Positions 19,212 through 28,090 of a stretch of DNA of 64,000 nt are shown here, in pieces (position 1 is the stretch's first letter; each line of letters begins with the position of its first letter). The translations under genes and the position numbers were made by a program. The notes beneath the pieces are model-generated. The model searched no databases and was not told the DNA's origin. It saw only the letters and a program-made list of their open reading frames with translations. This DNA comes from an uncultured Erysipelotrichaceae bacterium (GTDB lineage Bacteria > Bacillota_I > Bacilli_A > Erysipelotrichales > Coprobacillaceae), in the NCBI GenBank assembly GCA_910588075.1, contig CAJUOS010000001.1:89586-153585 (forward strand). The letters are read 5' to 3'.

Positions 19212-19240
19212 AGACTATCATATATTTTTTATCATGTCAA
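19212..19240 (-). promoter_or_regulatory. Promoter of the T-box/ABC operon
   Basis: TTGACA (19235-19240) and TAGTCT (19212-19217) with 17-base spacing on the minus strand, directly upstream of the T-box leader. The -10 box is weak but position and spacing fit. Confidence 0.6.
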
Positions 19241-19258
19241 TGAAAAGAAAAATATCCA

Positions 19259-20011
19259 CTAAATAAAAATATAGAAATAATAATTCGATAGTTGTTCTCC
19301 ATAAAATAAAACAAAGAGAACACCTAAGCATATATATGGAGCAAATGCCATATGTTCATATACCTTTGCTTTTTGTCTTATTAATAAATAACTCGCATAC
19401 ATTCCAGCTAACATAATCGCTATAACCATTCCTATCAATAAATATTTCCACCCAATAAACAAGCCACATACTGCAATAAGTTTAATATCTCCACCACCAA
19501 AACAATCAGGAATTAATATAGTCATCATATATAATGGTATACTCACTATAAAGAACCCTATAATATGTTCTAATAAAAATAAATTTGTAAATGGGATACT
19601 TAACAATGAGATGAAAAAACAAGATAAAACCAAACAATCAGGAATTATCATTGTTCGTAAATCAATAATACTTATAGCTAATAATATCATTCCAAAACAA
19701 AATATAATGATAGTCATGGTATTCAAACCATAATGAAAATAACAAAATAATCCAAAAAAGCCTCCTAATAATTCTATAACTGTATCACATTTAGAAATCT
19801 TTTGATGACAATATCGACATTTTCCTAAAAGACATAGATAACTAATTATAGGAAATAAGTCCATACAATATAATTGATGATGACAATGAGGACAAAAACT
19901 TCTTCCTTTGCTTACGCTTATTCCTAAAGGCAAACGATAAATAAGAACATTTATAAAACTAGCAATACAACAGCCTATTATAAAAATACAAACTAAAAAA
20001 ATATAATCCAT
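19259..20011 (-). CDS. Prepilin peptidase (ComC/PilD, A24)
   Basis: 250 residues. The N-terminal cytosolic loop has the zinc tetracysteine CPHC...CRYC, followed by about seven membrane spans and the aspartyl protease residues in IDLRTMIIPD and FGGGDIKL. It cleaves and methylates type IV prepilin-like proteins, usually for competence pseudopili in Firmicutes. It is isolated from other com genes in this window. Confidence 0.92.
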   Translation of the reverse strand: MDYIFLVCIFIIGCCIASFINVLIYRLPLGISVSKGRSFCPHCHHQLYCMDLFPIISYLCLLGKCRYCHQKISKCDTVIELLGGFFGLFCYFHYGLNTMTIIIFCFGMILLAISIIDLRTMIIPDCLVLSCFFISLLSIPFTNLFLLEHIIGFFIVSIPLYMMTILIPDCFGGGDIKLIAVCGLFIGWKYLLIGMVIAIMLAGMYASYLLIRQKAKVYEHMAFAPYICLGVLFVLFYGEQLSNYYFYIFI

Positions 20012-20134
20012 TGTTAACTCTCCTTTTTTTTATTTTTTATATTTAATTCATTTTATTTTCTTAGAGCTAACAAATTGATATATACATCATATCATTTTTT
20101 ATTTAACAAAACAACAATTAACTAGGACGATCTC

Positions 20135-20163
20135 TTGACAAATAAATTTGATTTTTATATAAT
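20135..20163 (+). promoter_or_regulatory. Consensus promoter of the MATE-permease operon
   Basis: TTGACA (20135-20140), a 17-base spacer, TATAAT (20158-20163). A 95-base leader with a terminator hairpin follows. Confidence 0.85.
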
Positions 20164-20189
20164 CTCTCTTGCAATTTCATATTTTGCTA

Positions 20190-20251
20190 AAATAAGCTAT
20201 AGCTTTCTCTATTTCTGATTATAAATAGAACAAGTTATAGCTTTTTTTGAA
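20190..20251 (+). promoter_or_regulatory. Leader terminator (attenuator candidate) before MATE gene
   Basis: AAGCTATA pairs with TATAGCTT, with an inner TATTT/AAATA helix and a run of seven T, twelve bases before the MATE start codon. A terminator in this position, between promoter and gene, suggests attenuation of the operon by an unknown signal. Confidence 0.6.
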
Positions 20252-20263
20252 AGGAGTTTTTAT

Positions 20264-21607
20264 ATGGAGAATAAAAATATAATGGGATATAAACCAATAT
20301 TTCCCTTGTTAATTTCTATGGCATTACCACCTATGATTTCTATGCTTATTCAATCTTTATATAATATTGTTGATAGTATATTTGTAGCTAAGATAGGTGA
20401 AGAAGCAATTACTGCCATTTCTCTTATTTATCCCTTACAGAATTTATCATTAGCCATATCTTGTGGTATAGGGATTGCTATGAATGCTTTCATTGCTAGA
20501 TATTTAGGTTCACAAGATACTCAAAAAGCTTCTCATATTGCTACACAAGGACTTGTTATGAGTTTCTTGCATTCATTATTATTTGTAATTATAGGTTTAT
20601 TTCTTATTGGACCTTTTATCAATTTATTCACAAATAATACTACAGTTGCTCAATATAGTATAGAATATGGAACAATTGTTATTACTCTTACATTTGGTTC
20701 ATTTATTCATATTGCTATTGAAAAGATTTTTCAAGCAACTGGAAATATGCTTATTCCTATGATTATGCAAATTGTTGGAGCTGTTGTTAATGTTATTCTT
20801 GATCCTATTTTTATATTTGGTTATTTTGGTTTACCAAGTTTAGGTGTGAGTGGTGCTGCAATTGCAACCATTATTGGACAATTTACAGCATGTATTATTT
20901 CTATTCTTTTTTTTAAGAAATATAATCATCATATTCATATCTCATTTAAAAATTTTCATTTTGATGCACATGTTTTTAAGAACTTATACAGTATTGCTAT
21001 TCCATCTGGAGTTATGATGTGTTTACCTTCAATACTTGTTTCTATTCTTAATGCTATATTATCTACAATTTCCCAAACATCAGTTGCTTTTTTTGGTATT
21101 TATTATAAGTTACAAACATTTATCTTTATGCCTGCAGCTGGAATCATTCAAGGTATGCGCCCTATTCTTTCTTATAACTATGGAGCTAAAGAAAAAATAA
21201 GAATGAATCAAACAATAAAAGTGTCTTTATTATGTATAAGTTCAATATTTTTATGTGGAACACTGTATTTCTTTTGTTTTCCTCAGTCACTCTTATCACT
21301 TTTTGATGCTAATGATACTATGCTAAAAATGGGAATGACTGGGTTAAGAATATTATCTTTAAGTTTTATTCTTTCATCATTTGGTATTCTCATGTCTGGT
21401 GTATTTGAATCATTAGGATTAGGGAAATATTCTTTAATCATTTCACTTTTACGACAATTTTTGATTATTATCCCTCTATCTCTTATTTTATTGCCAAATT
21501 TTGGCATAAATAGTGTATGGATGACTTTCCCAATTGCTGAATTAATAGCAAGTCTCTTTGCATTTTACTTTTATTTAAAAAAATATAAGTGTATAATGTT
21601 TCAATAA
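20264..21607 (+). CDS. MATE family efflux protein (MepA/NorM-like)
   Basis: 447 residues, 12 membrane segments, MATE repeats with ALPPMISMLIQSLYNIVDS and a second copy near residue 240. Likely multidrug or metabolite exporter. AAAGGAG precedes ATG 20264. It shares a promoter with the metal permease gene 23 bases downstream and may be controlled by the leader terminator. Confidence 0.9.
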   Translation: MENKNIMGYKPIFPLLISMALPPMISMLIQSLYNIVDSIFVAKIGEEAITAISLIYPLQNLSLAISCGIGIAMNAFIARYLGSQDTQKASHIATQGLVMSFLHSLLFVIIGLFLIGPFINLFTNNTTVAQYSIEYGTIVITLTFGSFIHIAIEKIFQATGNMLIPMIMQIVGAVVNVILDPIFIFGYFGLPSLGVSGAAIATIIGQFTACIISILFFKKYNHHIHISFKNFHFDAHVFKNLYSIAIPSGVMMCLPSILVSILNAILSTISQTSVAFFGIYYKLQTFIFMPAAGIIQGMRPILSYNYGAKEKIRMNQTIKVSLLCISSIFLCGTLYFFCFPQSLLSLFDANDTMLKMGMTGLRILSLSFILSSFGILMSGVFESLGLGKYSLIISLLRQFLIIIPLSLILLPNFGINSVWMTFPIAELIASLFAFYFYLKKYKCIMFQ

Positions 21608-21630
21608 TAAAATGCAAGGAAGGTAAAAAA

Positions 21631-22443
21631 ATGGAATTATTAAAAGAAACAATTTCAGACACTTTTTTAATCATACCTATATTATTTATAATGTATATTT
21701 GTTTAGAATATTTTGAACATAAAGAATATTCTTTTTATGAAAAATATCTTTTAAAGTATGGACCTCTATTAGGAGCAGGATTGGGAATGATTCCACAATG
21801 TGGATTTGGAGTTTTAGCTAGTGTATTATTTATTGAAAATAAAATAACATTAGGAACACTCATAAGTGTTTTTATTGCAACAAGTGATGAAGCTATCCCT
21901 ATATTAATTGCTCATCCTCAAATGTATGCTTCACTTATCTATATTATTATTCTCAAATTCTTATTAGCAATAATTATTGGTTACTTTATAGATTATTTCT
22001 TTAAAAAACAAAAAAATTATTCTTTAAAAGATTATGGTCATAAGCATAATCATTCCATATTTATTGAAGCAATTCTAAGAACAATTAAAATTTATAGTTT
22101 CATTTTTATAACAAATCTTCTATTATCCTATTTGATTGAAACAATCGGACTCCATAATCTTTCTATCATTCTTATGAACAATAGCATGTTTCAACCTCTT
22201 GCATGTGCAATCATTGGCTTTATTCCTAATTGTGCATCAAGTGTCATTCTTACTCAACTATACATAAATCATGTCTTAAGTTTTGCTTCTCTTTTAGCAG
22301 GTTTAATGACTAATGCAGGATTAGGAATCTTAGTCCTACTTCAAAATAAAATAGATACAAAAACAATTTTAAAGATATGTGTTATCCTTCTTATTTCTGC
22401 TTTGATTGTAAATTTACCCTTACAATGGTTTTATCTTTATTAA
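21631..22443 (+). CDS. Putative metal permease (PF11449-like)
   Basis: 270 residues with two symmetric halves, each carrying a conserved hydrophobic block with a cysteine (MIPQCGFGVLASVLF and GFIPNCASSVILTQLY) and an inner histidine-rich loop (GHKHNH). This is the layout of the PF11449 ten-TM heavy-metal or manganese exporter family. Substrate is inferred from family only. ATG 21631 has AAGGAAGG upstream. Last host gene before the prophage. Confidence 0.78.
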   Translation: MELLKETISDTFLIIPILFIMYICLEYFEHKEYSFYEKYLLKYGPLLGAGLGMIPQCGFGVLASVLFIENKITLGTLISVFIATSDEAIPILIAHPQMYASLIYIIILKFLLAIIIGYFIDYFFKKQKNYSLKDYGHKHNHSIFIEAILRTIKIYSFIFITNLLLSYLIETIGLHNLSIILMNNSMFQPLACAIIGFIPNCASSVILTQLYINHVLSFASLLAGLMTNAGLGILVLLQNKIDTKTILKICVILLISALIVNLPLQWFYLY

Positions 22444-22463
22444 ACGAAAGTGTAGTTTATTAT

Positions 22464-22507
22464 AGCAAAAAGCACATGAAACACACAGTTTTACGTGCTT
22501 TTTTTAT
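22464..22507 (+). terminator. Terminator of the MATE-permease operon
   Basis: AAAAAGCAC and GTGCTTTTTT form a hairpin with a run of T, placed between the permease stop and the left attachment repeat. Confidence 0.8.
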
Positions 22508-22530
22508 TGTATTTGTGATTAAAAAAATAG

Positions 22531-22555
22531 TTTTGGGAGTTAAATGGGAGTTAAA
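22531..22555 (+). repeat. Left attachment repeat (attL)
   Basis: TTTTGGGAGTTAAAT, then G, then GGAGTTAAA. It matches the repeat at 61311-61335 at 24 of 25 positions. The core is itself a near tandem duplication of GGGAGTTAAA. Confidence 0.85.
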
Positions 22556-22646
22556 TTCATAATAAAAACCTACTCTTAATCAAGCAAAAGTGTAGGTCTA
22601 ACGTAAAAAAACAATGTATGTAGTTTAATAAAAAAAATTATTTTAT

Positions 22647-22675
22647 TTGACATTTTTATAAAGTTATATTATTAT
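22647..22675 (+). promoter_or_regulatory. Promoter reading into the prophage from attL
   Basis: TTGACA (22647-22652), 17 bases, TATTAT (22670-22675), plus strand. It would give a short transcript ending at the hairpin at 22811-22841. Confidence 0.6.
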
Positions 22676-22681
22676 GATGAG

Positions 22682-22841
22682 GTAAATAAAATGTATTTAC
22701 AATTTTTGTGTATTGATTTTTATATATTGTACATAATATATTATAGGGTAAGTATATTTATCCCTAAAAATAATGGTTGTTAAATCCAGGCTATACTGCC
22801 AAAATAACAAGAGATGTAGATATACCTACATCTCGTTTTTT
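22682..22841 (+). ncRNA. Candidate 160-nt small RNA or micro-peptide transcript at attL
   Basis: Bounded by the promoter at 22647-22675 and by a strong terminator (GAGATGTAG/CTACATCTC at 22811-22834, then six T). It contains a 30-codon frame, ATG 22691 to TAA 22783, with GAGG upstream, but most of that site would fall outside the transcript. It is convergent with, and overlaps the last codons of, the ATPase gene. Confidence 0.4.
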
Positions 22842-24393
22842 AATTTTCTAATATATTTAGTGCTTTACGAATTCCATAATGTATAGATATAATTTCATTG
22901 AAATTAGGTCTATTAGGTGCATTACCTCGAAAACTCCATGTATATACATTTTTTTGTTTGTTTTTTTCACATTTCTCTATTCTAAAAGTTCCAATAACTC
23001 CTAATTGGTATAGATATGTCAATACATTCTCAATTGTATCACTAATACTTATATACCTTTTTGATTTAGATTTATAATATTCTTCTAACTCCATTAATGT
23101 GAATGTATCTTTTGCAAATTCTCTCAAAAGTTTAAAAACATCCTCTATTTGATTACTATCCCAAGTTAAGGTCATCTCACTTTTTATTTCAGCCAATATG
23201 TCTTTTGAATATGCTAACTCTGACTTTCTTATGATTTGAAGAGAGAAATTAGTGTAACTTGGGAAATTTTTCTTAATATTATTTAAATATGTAATCACAT
23301 CCCTAGGTCTTCCAAAACCATATCTTACTATATAGTCAAAAGGATCCTGTTGCTTCTTCTTTTTAGGAAATAATTTATCCCTAACTTTTTGTAGACTATA
23401 ATCTTTAAATTGTTTATTAGATGCTTTTATTTTATGCATTATCATATCAGAAAGCTGACTATTAGAATAATCATAAAACCAATTTAATTCCACTGAGCAA
23501 TCTGTTATTATTTTTTGAATATTAGGATCATTTGATGCAAATTCTCGTGATATATCATCTCTTAATAACAAAATTATTTTACTATGACTTCTATACATAA
23601 CATCTTCTTTATTAATATCATTCACTTTTTTTACAAGACTGATTAAAAAACTGGTTCTATGCTTTTTATCTTCTATTCTCGTTTCGTCTAAATCATCTAT
23701 AAAAAGTATTATTGTTATATATTTTAAACATTCATACACCAATTTTTTTAATACTCTTTGTCTTTCAAAAAAATTAGTTAATTTTTGTTTTTTTTCAGAA
23801 CTCTCTTCTAACTGATTTTGCATATCAAATTTATTACTGTTCTTTTTATATCCAACAGTAATGCTACTCATAATTTTTCTTAATGTTTTTCTCTCCACAT
23901 CTTTAAATTTATCTTGTGGACAAATTTCATCATAATATCTCCTCAATGCAACTAATGCTTGTTTATATTTTATTCTTTTATAAAATCCTTTAATACATCC
24001 ATATCCATCTTTAAAAGATTTAAAACTTTTATAATTTTCATTGTCAACAATGATATGTGCTAACTGCAGCATTAAATAATAATCTTGAAACAAAATACGA
24101 TCATTTACATTTATATCAGGATTTTCCATATGTATATACTCTTCTAAATACATTTTATTTAACTTTTCATACTTAGTAATATATAATTTTTTATTATGTT
24201 TCAATTGAATATATTTTGCTAAAATAGTCTTCCCTGTACCTTTTCTACCACTTATAATGAAATGGTTATTATCCATTATCTCTTCATATTTATTATTTCC
24301 AGTATAAAACAAATCTAAAAAATTTTCTAATCTTGATTCAGTATCCCCATCAGCATAACCAAATTCTATATCTGATAAAGTAATTTTCTCCAT
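22840..24393 (-). CDS. Prophage cargo P-loop ATPase (Sll1717-like)
   Basis: 517 residues from ATG 24393, which has AAGAGGTG upstream and a consensus promoter. A P-loop GRKGTGKT at about residues 49-56 and Walker B LFIDDLDE near 240 are followed by YGFGRPRDVITYLNNI, a motif seen in the Sll1717-type P-loop ATPases, and a C-terminal winged-helix-like region. No transmembrane or nuclease domain is evident. It lies alone between the late-operon terminator and attL, the usual place of lysogenic cargo, and is a candidate defence protein. Function is not established. Confidence 0.7.
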   Translation of the reverse strand: MEKITLSDIEFGYADGDTESRLENFLDLFYTGNNKYEEIMDNNHFIISGRKGTGKTILAKYIQLKHNKKLYITKYEKLNKMYLEEYIHMENPDINVNDRILFQDYYLMLQLAHIIVDNENYKSFKSFKDGYGCIKGFYKRIKYKQALVALRRYYDEICPQDKFKDVERKTLRKIMSSITVGYKKNSNKFDMQNQLEESSEKKQKLTNFFERQRVLKKLVYECLKYITIILFIDDLDETRIEDKKHRTSFLISLVKKVNDINKEDVMYRSHSKIILLLRDDISREFASNDPNIQKIITDCSVELNWFYDYSNSQLSDMIMHKIKASNKQFKDYSLQKVRDKLFPKKKKQQDPFDYIVRYGFGRPRDVITYLNNIKKNFPSYTNFSLQIIRKSELAYSKDILAEIKSEMTLTWDSNQIEDVFKLLREFAKDTFTLMELEEYYKSKSKRYISISDTIENVLTYLYQLGVIGTFRIEKCEKNKQKNVYTWSFRGNAPNRPNFNEIISIHYGIRKALNILEN

Positions 24394-24411
24394 AAAATAC
24401 ACCTCTTATTA

Positions 24412-24440
24412 ATTTTACATTAACAATCACACCATGTCAA
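24412..24440 (-). promoter_or_regulatory. Promoter of the cargo ATPase gene
   Basis: Minus strand TTGACA (24435-24440), 17 bases, TAAAAT (24412-24417). It sits just downstream of the shared 30-bp iteron element, so the gene is transcribed independently of the late operon. Confidence 0.8.
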
Positions 24441-24459
24441 AGAAAGGAATAACATATGT

Positions 24460-24489
24460 ACAAAATGCAAGAAAAGTGTACAAAATGCA
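24460..24489 (-). repeat. 30-bp iteron element, copy 1 (upstream of ATPase cargo)
   Basis: Identical over 30 bases to 44606-44635. Each copy holds two ACAAAATGCA decamers with a 20-base period (two helical turns). Position just upstream of a cargo promoter suggests a regulator binding site. Confidence 0.75.
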
Positions 24490-24517
24490 AAAAAGCCTAT
24501 CCCCAAATGAGGATAGG
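24489..24517 (-). terminator. Terminator of the late operon
   Basis: Minus strand CCTATCC and GGATAGG hairpin followed by a T run, just after the endolysin gene. Confidence 0.85.
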
Positions 24518-24534
24518 TGCATTTTATATCATAT

Positions 24535-25323
24535 TTACATTTTTATACTTTTTGCTTTTGATAGAGACTTTGGTCCAAAGATACCATCAACTGATAAACC
24601 TGTTGCTTTTTGGAATTTTTTAACTGCATTGTATGTATTTGCACCAAATACTCCATCAACTTCTAGTTTATAATTTTCATACCAATTCAAGAATTTTTGC
24701 AAATTCTTTACTTGTGTTCCTTTATTCCCCTTTTTTAAAGTTCCTTTTGGGAATGTGCCTGTGTATGCTTTTTTGACTTTAGTTGTTGGTTTGGATTGTG
24801 CAGTTAATTTATTATGGAATTCTGTTTTCCACTTCTTATTTTTATCTGATGTTCCACACCAATAAGCAGGACATGATTTACCTGTTACATCATAATGTCT
24901 TATAACATGATCTGCTTTAATTCCATATTGTTTCATTAACTTCTTTGTAAGCTCAACCGCATTCTCAATTGTCTTTACAGATGGATAAATCTTTTTATCC
25001 TTAACATCATCACACAACTCAATAGAAATAGAATTCATGTTAGTACATTTGCCATAATATTTCCCACCACCATTGTTATATTTAGCACCCCCAACAGAGT
25101 AAGCAACATAATCATCTAGAACTGATTGAGTAACAGAATCGCTGTCAACAAAATAGTGAGCACTTGCTTTTACAATATTATTATGAAAGTATTTACCATT
25201 ATTTTCGTCTGTATCTCCATTATTTCCTGTATAATGAATAACAATATACTTAATATTTGATGTTTTTCTTTTTGATCCATAGTTACTTTTATTTGCTAAT
25301 TTCTTTTTCAATACATAAGACAT
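24535..25323 (-). CDS. Endolysin: N-acetylmuramoyl-L-alanine amidase
   Basis: 262 residues. An Amidase_2 domain (about 20-165) with the zinc and catalytic residues in YIVIHYTGN, SAHYFVD and VIRHYDVTGKSCPAYW is followed by a linker and a PG_binding_1 domain (about 205-260, KGNKGTQVKNLQKFLNWY and DGVFGANTYNAVKKFQ). It cuts the stem peptide from peptidoglycan at lysis. No signal peptide, so release depends on the holin. Confidence 0.95.
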   Translation of the reverse strand: MSYVLKKKLANKSNYGSKRKTSNIKYIVIHYTGNNGDTDENNGKYFHNNIVKASAHYFVDSDSVTQSVLDDYVAYSVGGAKYNNGGGKYYGKCTNMNSISIELCDDVKDKKIYPSVKTIENAVELTKKLMKQYGIKADHVIRHYDVTGKSCPAYWCGTSDKNKKWKTEFHNKLTAQSKPTTKVKKAYTGTFPKGTLKKGNKGTQVKNLQKFLNWYENYKLEVDGVFGANTYNAVKKFQKATGLSVDGIFGPKSLSKAKSIKM

Positions 25324-25327
25324 TTAT

Positions 25328-25600
25328 TCATCCCTCCTTATTTACTTTTTTTAATTCATCAACATTTCTCCAAAGTGCTTTTGTTTCTCTTTCTTGAAGT
25401 GCCATGCGTTCAACTACATTGTTATGTTTATCAACTCTATCGCTCAATTCTTGAATTTTATAATCAATAAATTTTTGATTATCTTCCACTTTTGCATTAA
25501 TAACAGCTTGATTTTTATTGTTTAACATGATTGTAGTAAAAATACTTGGCACTCCAACACATAAACCACTTATAATCGCTACTAATACAGTATCTGACAT
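25328..25600 (-). CDS. XhlA-like phage lysis accessory protein
   Basis: 90 residues from ATG 25600 (AAAAGGAGT upstream). One N-terminal membrane segment (VLVAIISGLCVGVPSIFTTIM) and a long coiled coil (about 35-85). The placement between holin and endolysin and the topology resemble hemolysin XhlA or small holin partners, though the orientation (TM first) differs from XhlA itself. Family not certain. Confidence 0.6.
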   Translation of the reverse strand: MSDTVLVAIISGLCVGVPSIFTTIMLNNKNQAVINAKVEDNQKFIDYKIQELSDRVDKHNNVVERMALQERETKALWRNVDELKKVNKEG

Positions 25601-25604
25601 AGTA

Positions 25605-25793
25605 TTACTCCTTTTCTTTCTTTTGTGTTTGTGTTCCAAAATAGAAACCTACAATCATAGTGTAAATAGCCATGAATTTATCCCCATCAATTTTCCCACT
25701 TCCCACCAAAGCAACAAATGCTCCTGTCAAAGATAATGTCATAATACTTTTTACATCAATTAGTTTTGCAATCTTTTTTCCAAATTCTTTCAT
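25605..25793 (-). CDS. Phage holin
   Basis: 62 residues with two hydrophobic segments (SIMTLSLTGAFVALVGSG and FMAIYTMIVGFYFGTQ) and a charged tail, typical of small Firmicutes holins. It precedes the lysis genes and starts three bases after the tail fibre gene. Confidence 0.82.
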   Translation of the reverse strand: MKEFGKKIAKLIDVKSIMTLSLTGAFVALVGSGKIDGDKFMAIYTMIVGFYFGTQTQKKEKE

Positions 25794-25795
25794 TT

Positions 25796-28075
25796 TTATT
25801 TATCCTCCTGTTTTAAAATCATTTGTTTGATTTCATCTATTTCTTTCTTTAAAGAATTTATTTCATTTTGTTGCTCCTTTATCATTAAAATAAGATAAGG
25901 AGTGAGTTCTGTATAATTGATACCCCAACTTAATTGAGAATCGTCTATATCTTCTCCATGATAAGATTTTTCACTTTCTCCATCAACAATACTTGCCTGT
26001 ACCATTGATAAATCTCCTAAGTTTAAATCTTTGATATGCTTAGCTAAAGTCTGTGCTCCCAATCCTATATGAATACGTTCTCCTGTATCTCCCTTACCTT
26101 TTCTTCTATATGCTATAGGTTCTAACCCCATAATGAAGTCTCTCACTTTAAAATCAAAGTCTTCAATAATGTCTTTTTCCTTTAAATCTGATGCTGTAAT
26201 AGCATTTGTAAAAAAGGCAGTATTGAAACGATAAGTCGTTGTTCCAAGATATGCTCCTGAATTTGTGGCAGGTCTTAATATAGTTCTATGATTGTCACTT
26301 TGCTCTCTAAATAATTCCAATACAGTAGCTTTGTATGATGTTGAGTTACTGCTAGCATGAAACTTCATAAAATCTCCAGAGTATATATCCATATTTCCAT
26401 AAACATCTGTAGAAGATGTTCCTATAATGACTCTATCATCATTTGAACAATAGATAAGATTTCCTGCTGTTCCTTTTGAATTATATGTTCCAAGAACAGT
26501 AGAATTGTTTATTCTTATAGTTCCGTTCACAGTAACAGGTCTGTTAAAATAGAAATCATTTTGCCTTGCAGTCATTTGATGAGTTGCACTTGTTGATAAA
26601 TTATAATAGAAACTAATACCTGGATGATTTTTTGTTCCATCTGCAATCAAATGAAGATATCCATTTGTACCCAATGCTCCTCCTGGTTTACCATCAGTAG
26701 CACTTGTTTTTCCACCACTATAAATTGAAGAATCTACAAAAATATTTCTATCAGTCTTTATAGAATATGCTGTTTGTAATTGATTTTCGGCAGTACAGTA
26801 TCTTCCTATCCCAATACCATTCTTCTCTGTGCGTATATGAAAACATACATTTGATGTTGGAATTTTAATAGATATATTAGATGATAAATTACCTAAAGCA
26901 TCTTTAACAACTCCAGTCACAAAATATTCTTTCGTTTCATCAAAACCACTCAAAATTACAAATGAACCACTAGCAACACTTGTATTTGTTTTATCTCCTG
27001 CTGTAAAATTTTTCATAACAATACTATTTTTTCCACCACAACTTGCACAAGAATATGTTGGTTTAATTGTTATATAAGTACCTGAACTATCTTTAGTACC
27101 TGCCGAATTACTTCTATATGTAACAATTTCAAGTTTTGGCTTTATATAATCTTGAACTGTAATTGATATTGTTTTAGCAGCACTTTTTCTTCCTCTAGAG
27201 TCTATTGCTACAGCACTGATACTTTTTGTCCCAGATGTATTAAATGGACCAAACAATACTCCTGAATTTGTTTTCTTCTCCCCATTACAAGTAATTTCAT
27301 AACTTTTTATTTTTGAACCATATATACCTGAACCACTGACATTGACATTAACCTTTGAATAAGACTTTACATATACACCCCATGAAGATGGTACACCATT
27401 ATCTACTCTAGTTAATATTGGTGTGTTGACAGTTGGAATAACTGATGATGGAAGATTTACAGTTATTGTTTTCGTGACATCACTGCCTATTTTAGTTGTT
27501 CCACTATAGGTTCTTAATAAAAGTTCTAATTGCAGTAAAGTGGAGTCAGGAATTTTTGTTGCCAATGATAATGGTGGTATAAATGATATGCTTGTACCTA
27601 CAGCATTATTGATATTAATCCATGATGATTCACCTTTAACTCTATAATAGACATTATGTGTGAAGTAACTTGCTTTTCTTGTAATATTCACAACAATTGA
27701 ACTTCCTAGCATATTACCACTTATTGTCCCAAAAGCGGATGCTCTAGGAATAGTTGTTAAAGTTTTGGAAATACTAGCACTTACCCACCCATCATCATAA
27801 TTAAAACTTGCTTTTACTGTGCATTTCCCCATATTATTATGAGATACAGTAAAGGTCTTACTGAAAATAAGATGATTTTTTGTATTCTTAGGAGCACTCG
27901 CTGTAAAAACTTCACTTGTCGTTGTTCCATTTACAGTAATATTTAATAAACCATCATGAGTCCCTCTCCAACTTTCACCACTCGTTGTGATATAGCCTCT
28001 AATGGTAATACTAGATTTATTAGTACTTACACTTTGACTATTTTGTGTAATTACTACCTTTCCACTTTTTGCCAT
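25796..28075 (-). CDS. Tail fibre/structural protein with S74 chaperone domain
   Basis: 759 residues. The first two thirds are beta-rich Ig-like repeats of the DUF859 siphovirus structural type; the C-terminus is a Peptidase_S74 intramolecular chaperone beginning TASDLKEKD. Ser629 and Lys634 keep the serine-plus-five-lysine spacing of the endosialidase catalytic dyad, so self-cleavage after trimerisation is expected. A final coiled coil (about 728-757) completes the trimer. Probably contacts the host surface. Confidence 0.85.
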   Translation of the reverse strand: MAKSGKVVITQNSQSVSTNKSSITIRGYITTSGESWRGTHDGLLNITVNGTTTSEVFTASAPKNTKNHLIFSKTFTVSHNNMGKCTVKASFNYDDGWVSASISKTLTTIPRASAFGTISGNMLGSSIVVNITRKASYFTHNVYYRVKGESSWININNAVGTSISFIPPLSLATKIPDSTLLQLELLLRTYSGTTKIGSDVTKTITVNLPSSVIPTVNTPILTRVDNGVPSSWGVYVKSYSKVNVNVSGSGIYGSKIKSYEITCNGEKKTNSGVLFGPFNTSGTKSISAVAIDSRGRKSAAKTISITVQDYIKPKLEIVTYRSNSAGTKDSSGTYITIKPTYSCASCGGKNSIVMKNFTAGDKTNTSVASGSFVILSGFDETKEYFVTGVVKDALGNLSSNISIKIPTSNVCFHIRTEKNGIGIGRYCTAENQLQTAYSIKTDRNIFVDSSIYSGGKTSATDGKPGGALGTNGYLHLIADGTKNHPGISFYYNLSTSATHQMTARQNDFYFNRPVTVNGTIRINNSTVLGTYNSKGTAGNLIYCSNDDRVIIGTSSTDVYGNMDIYSGDFMKFHASSNSTSYKATVLELFREQSDNHRTILRPATNSGAYLGTTTYRFNTAFFTNAITASDLKEKDIIEDFDFKVRDFIMGLEPIAYRRKGKGDTGERIHIGLGAQTLAKHIKDLNLGDLSMVQASIVDGESEKSYHGEDIDDSQLSWGINYTELTPYLILMIKEQQNEINSLKKEIDEIKQMILKQEDK

Positions 28076-28090
28076 ATTTATCTCCTTTCA

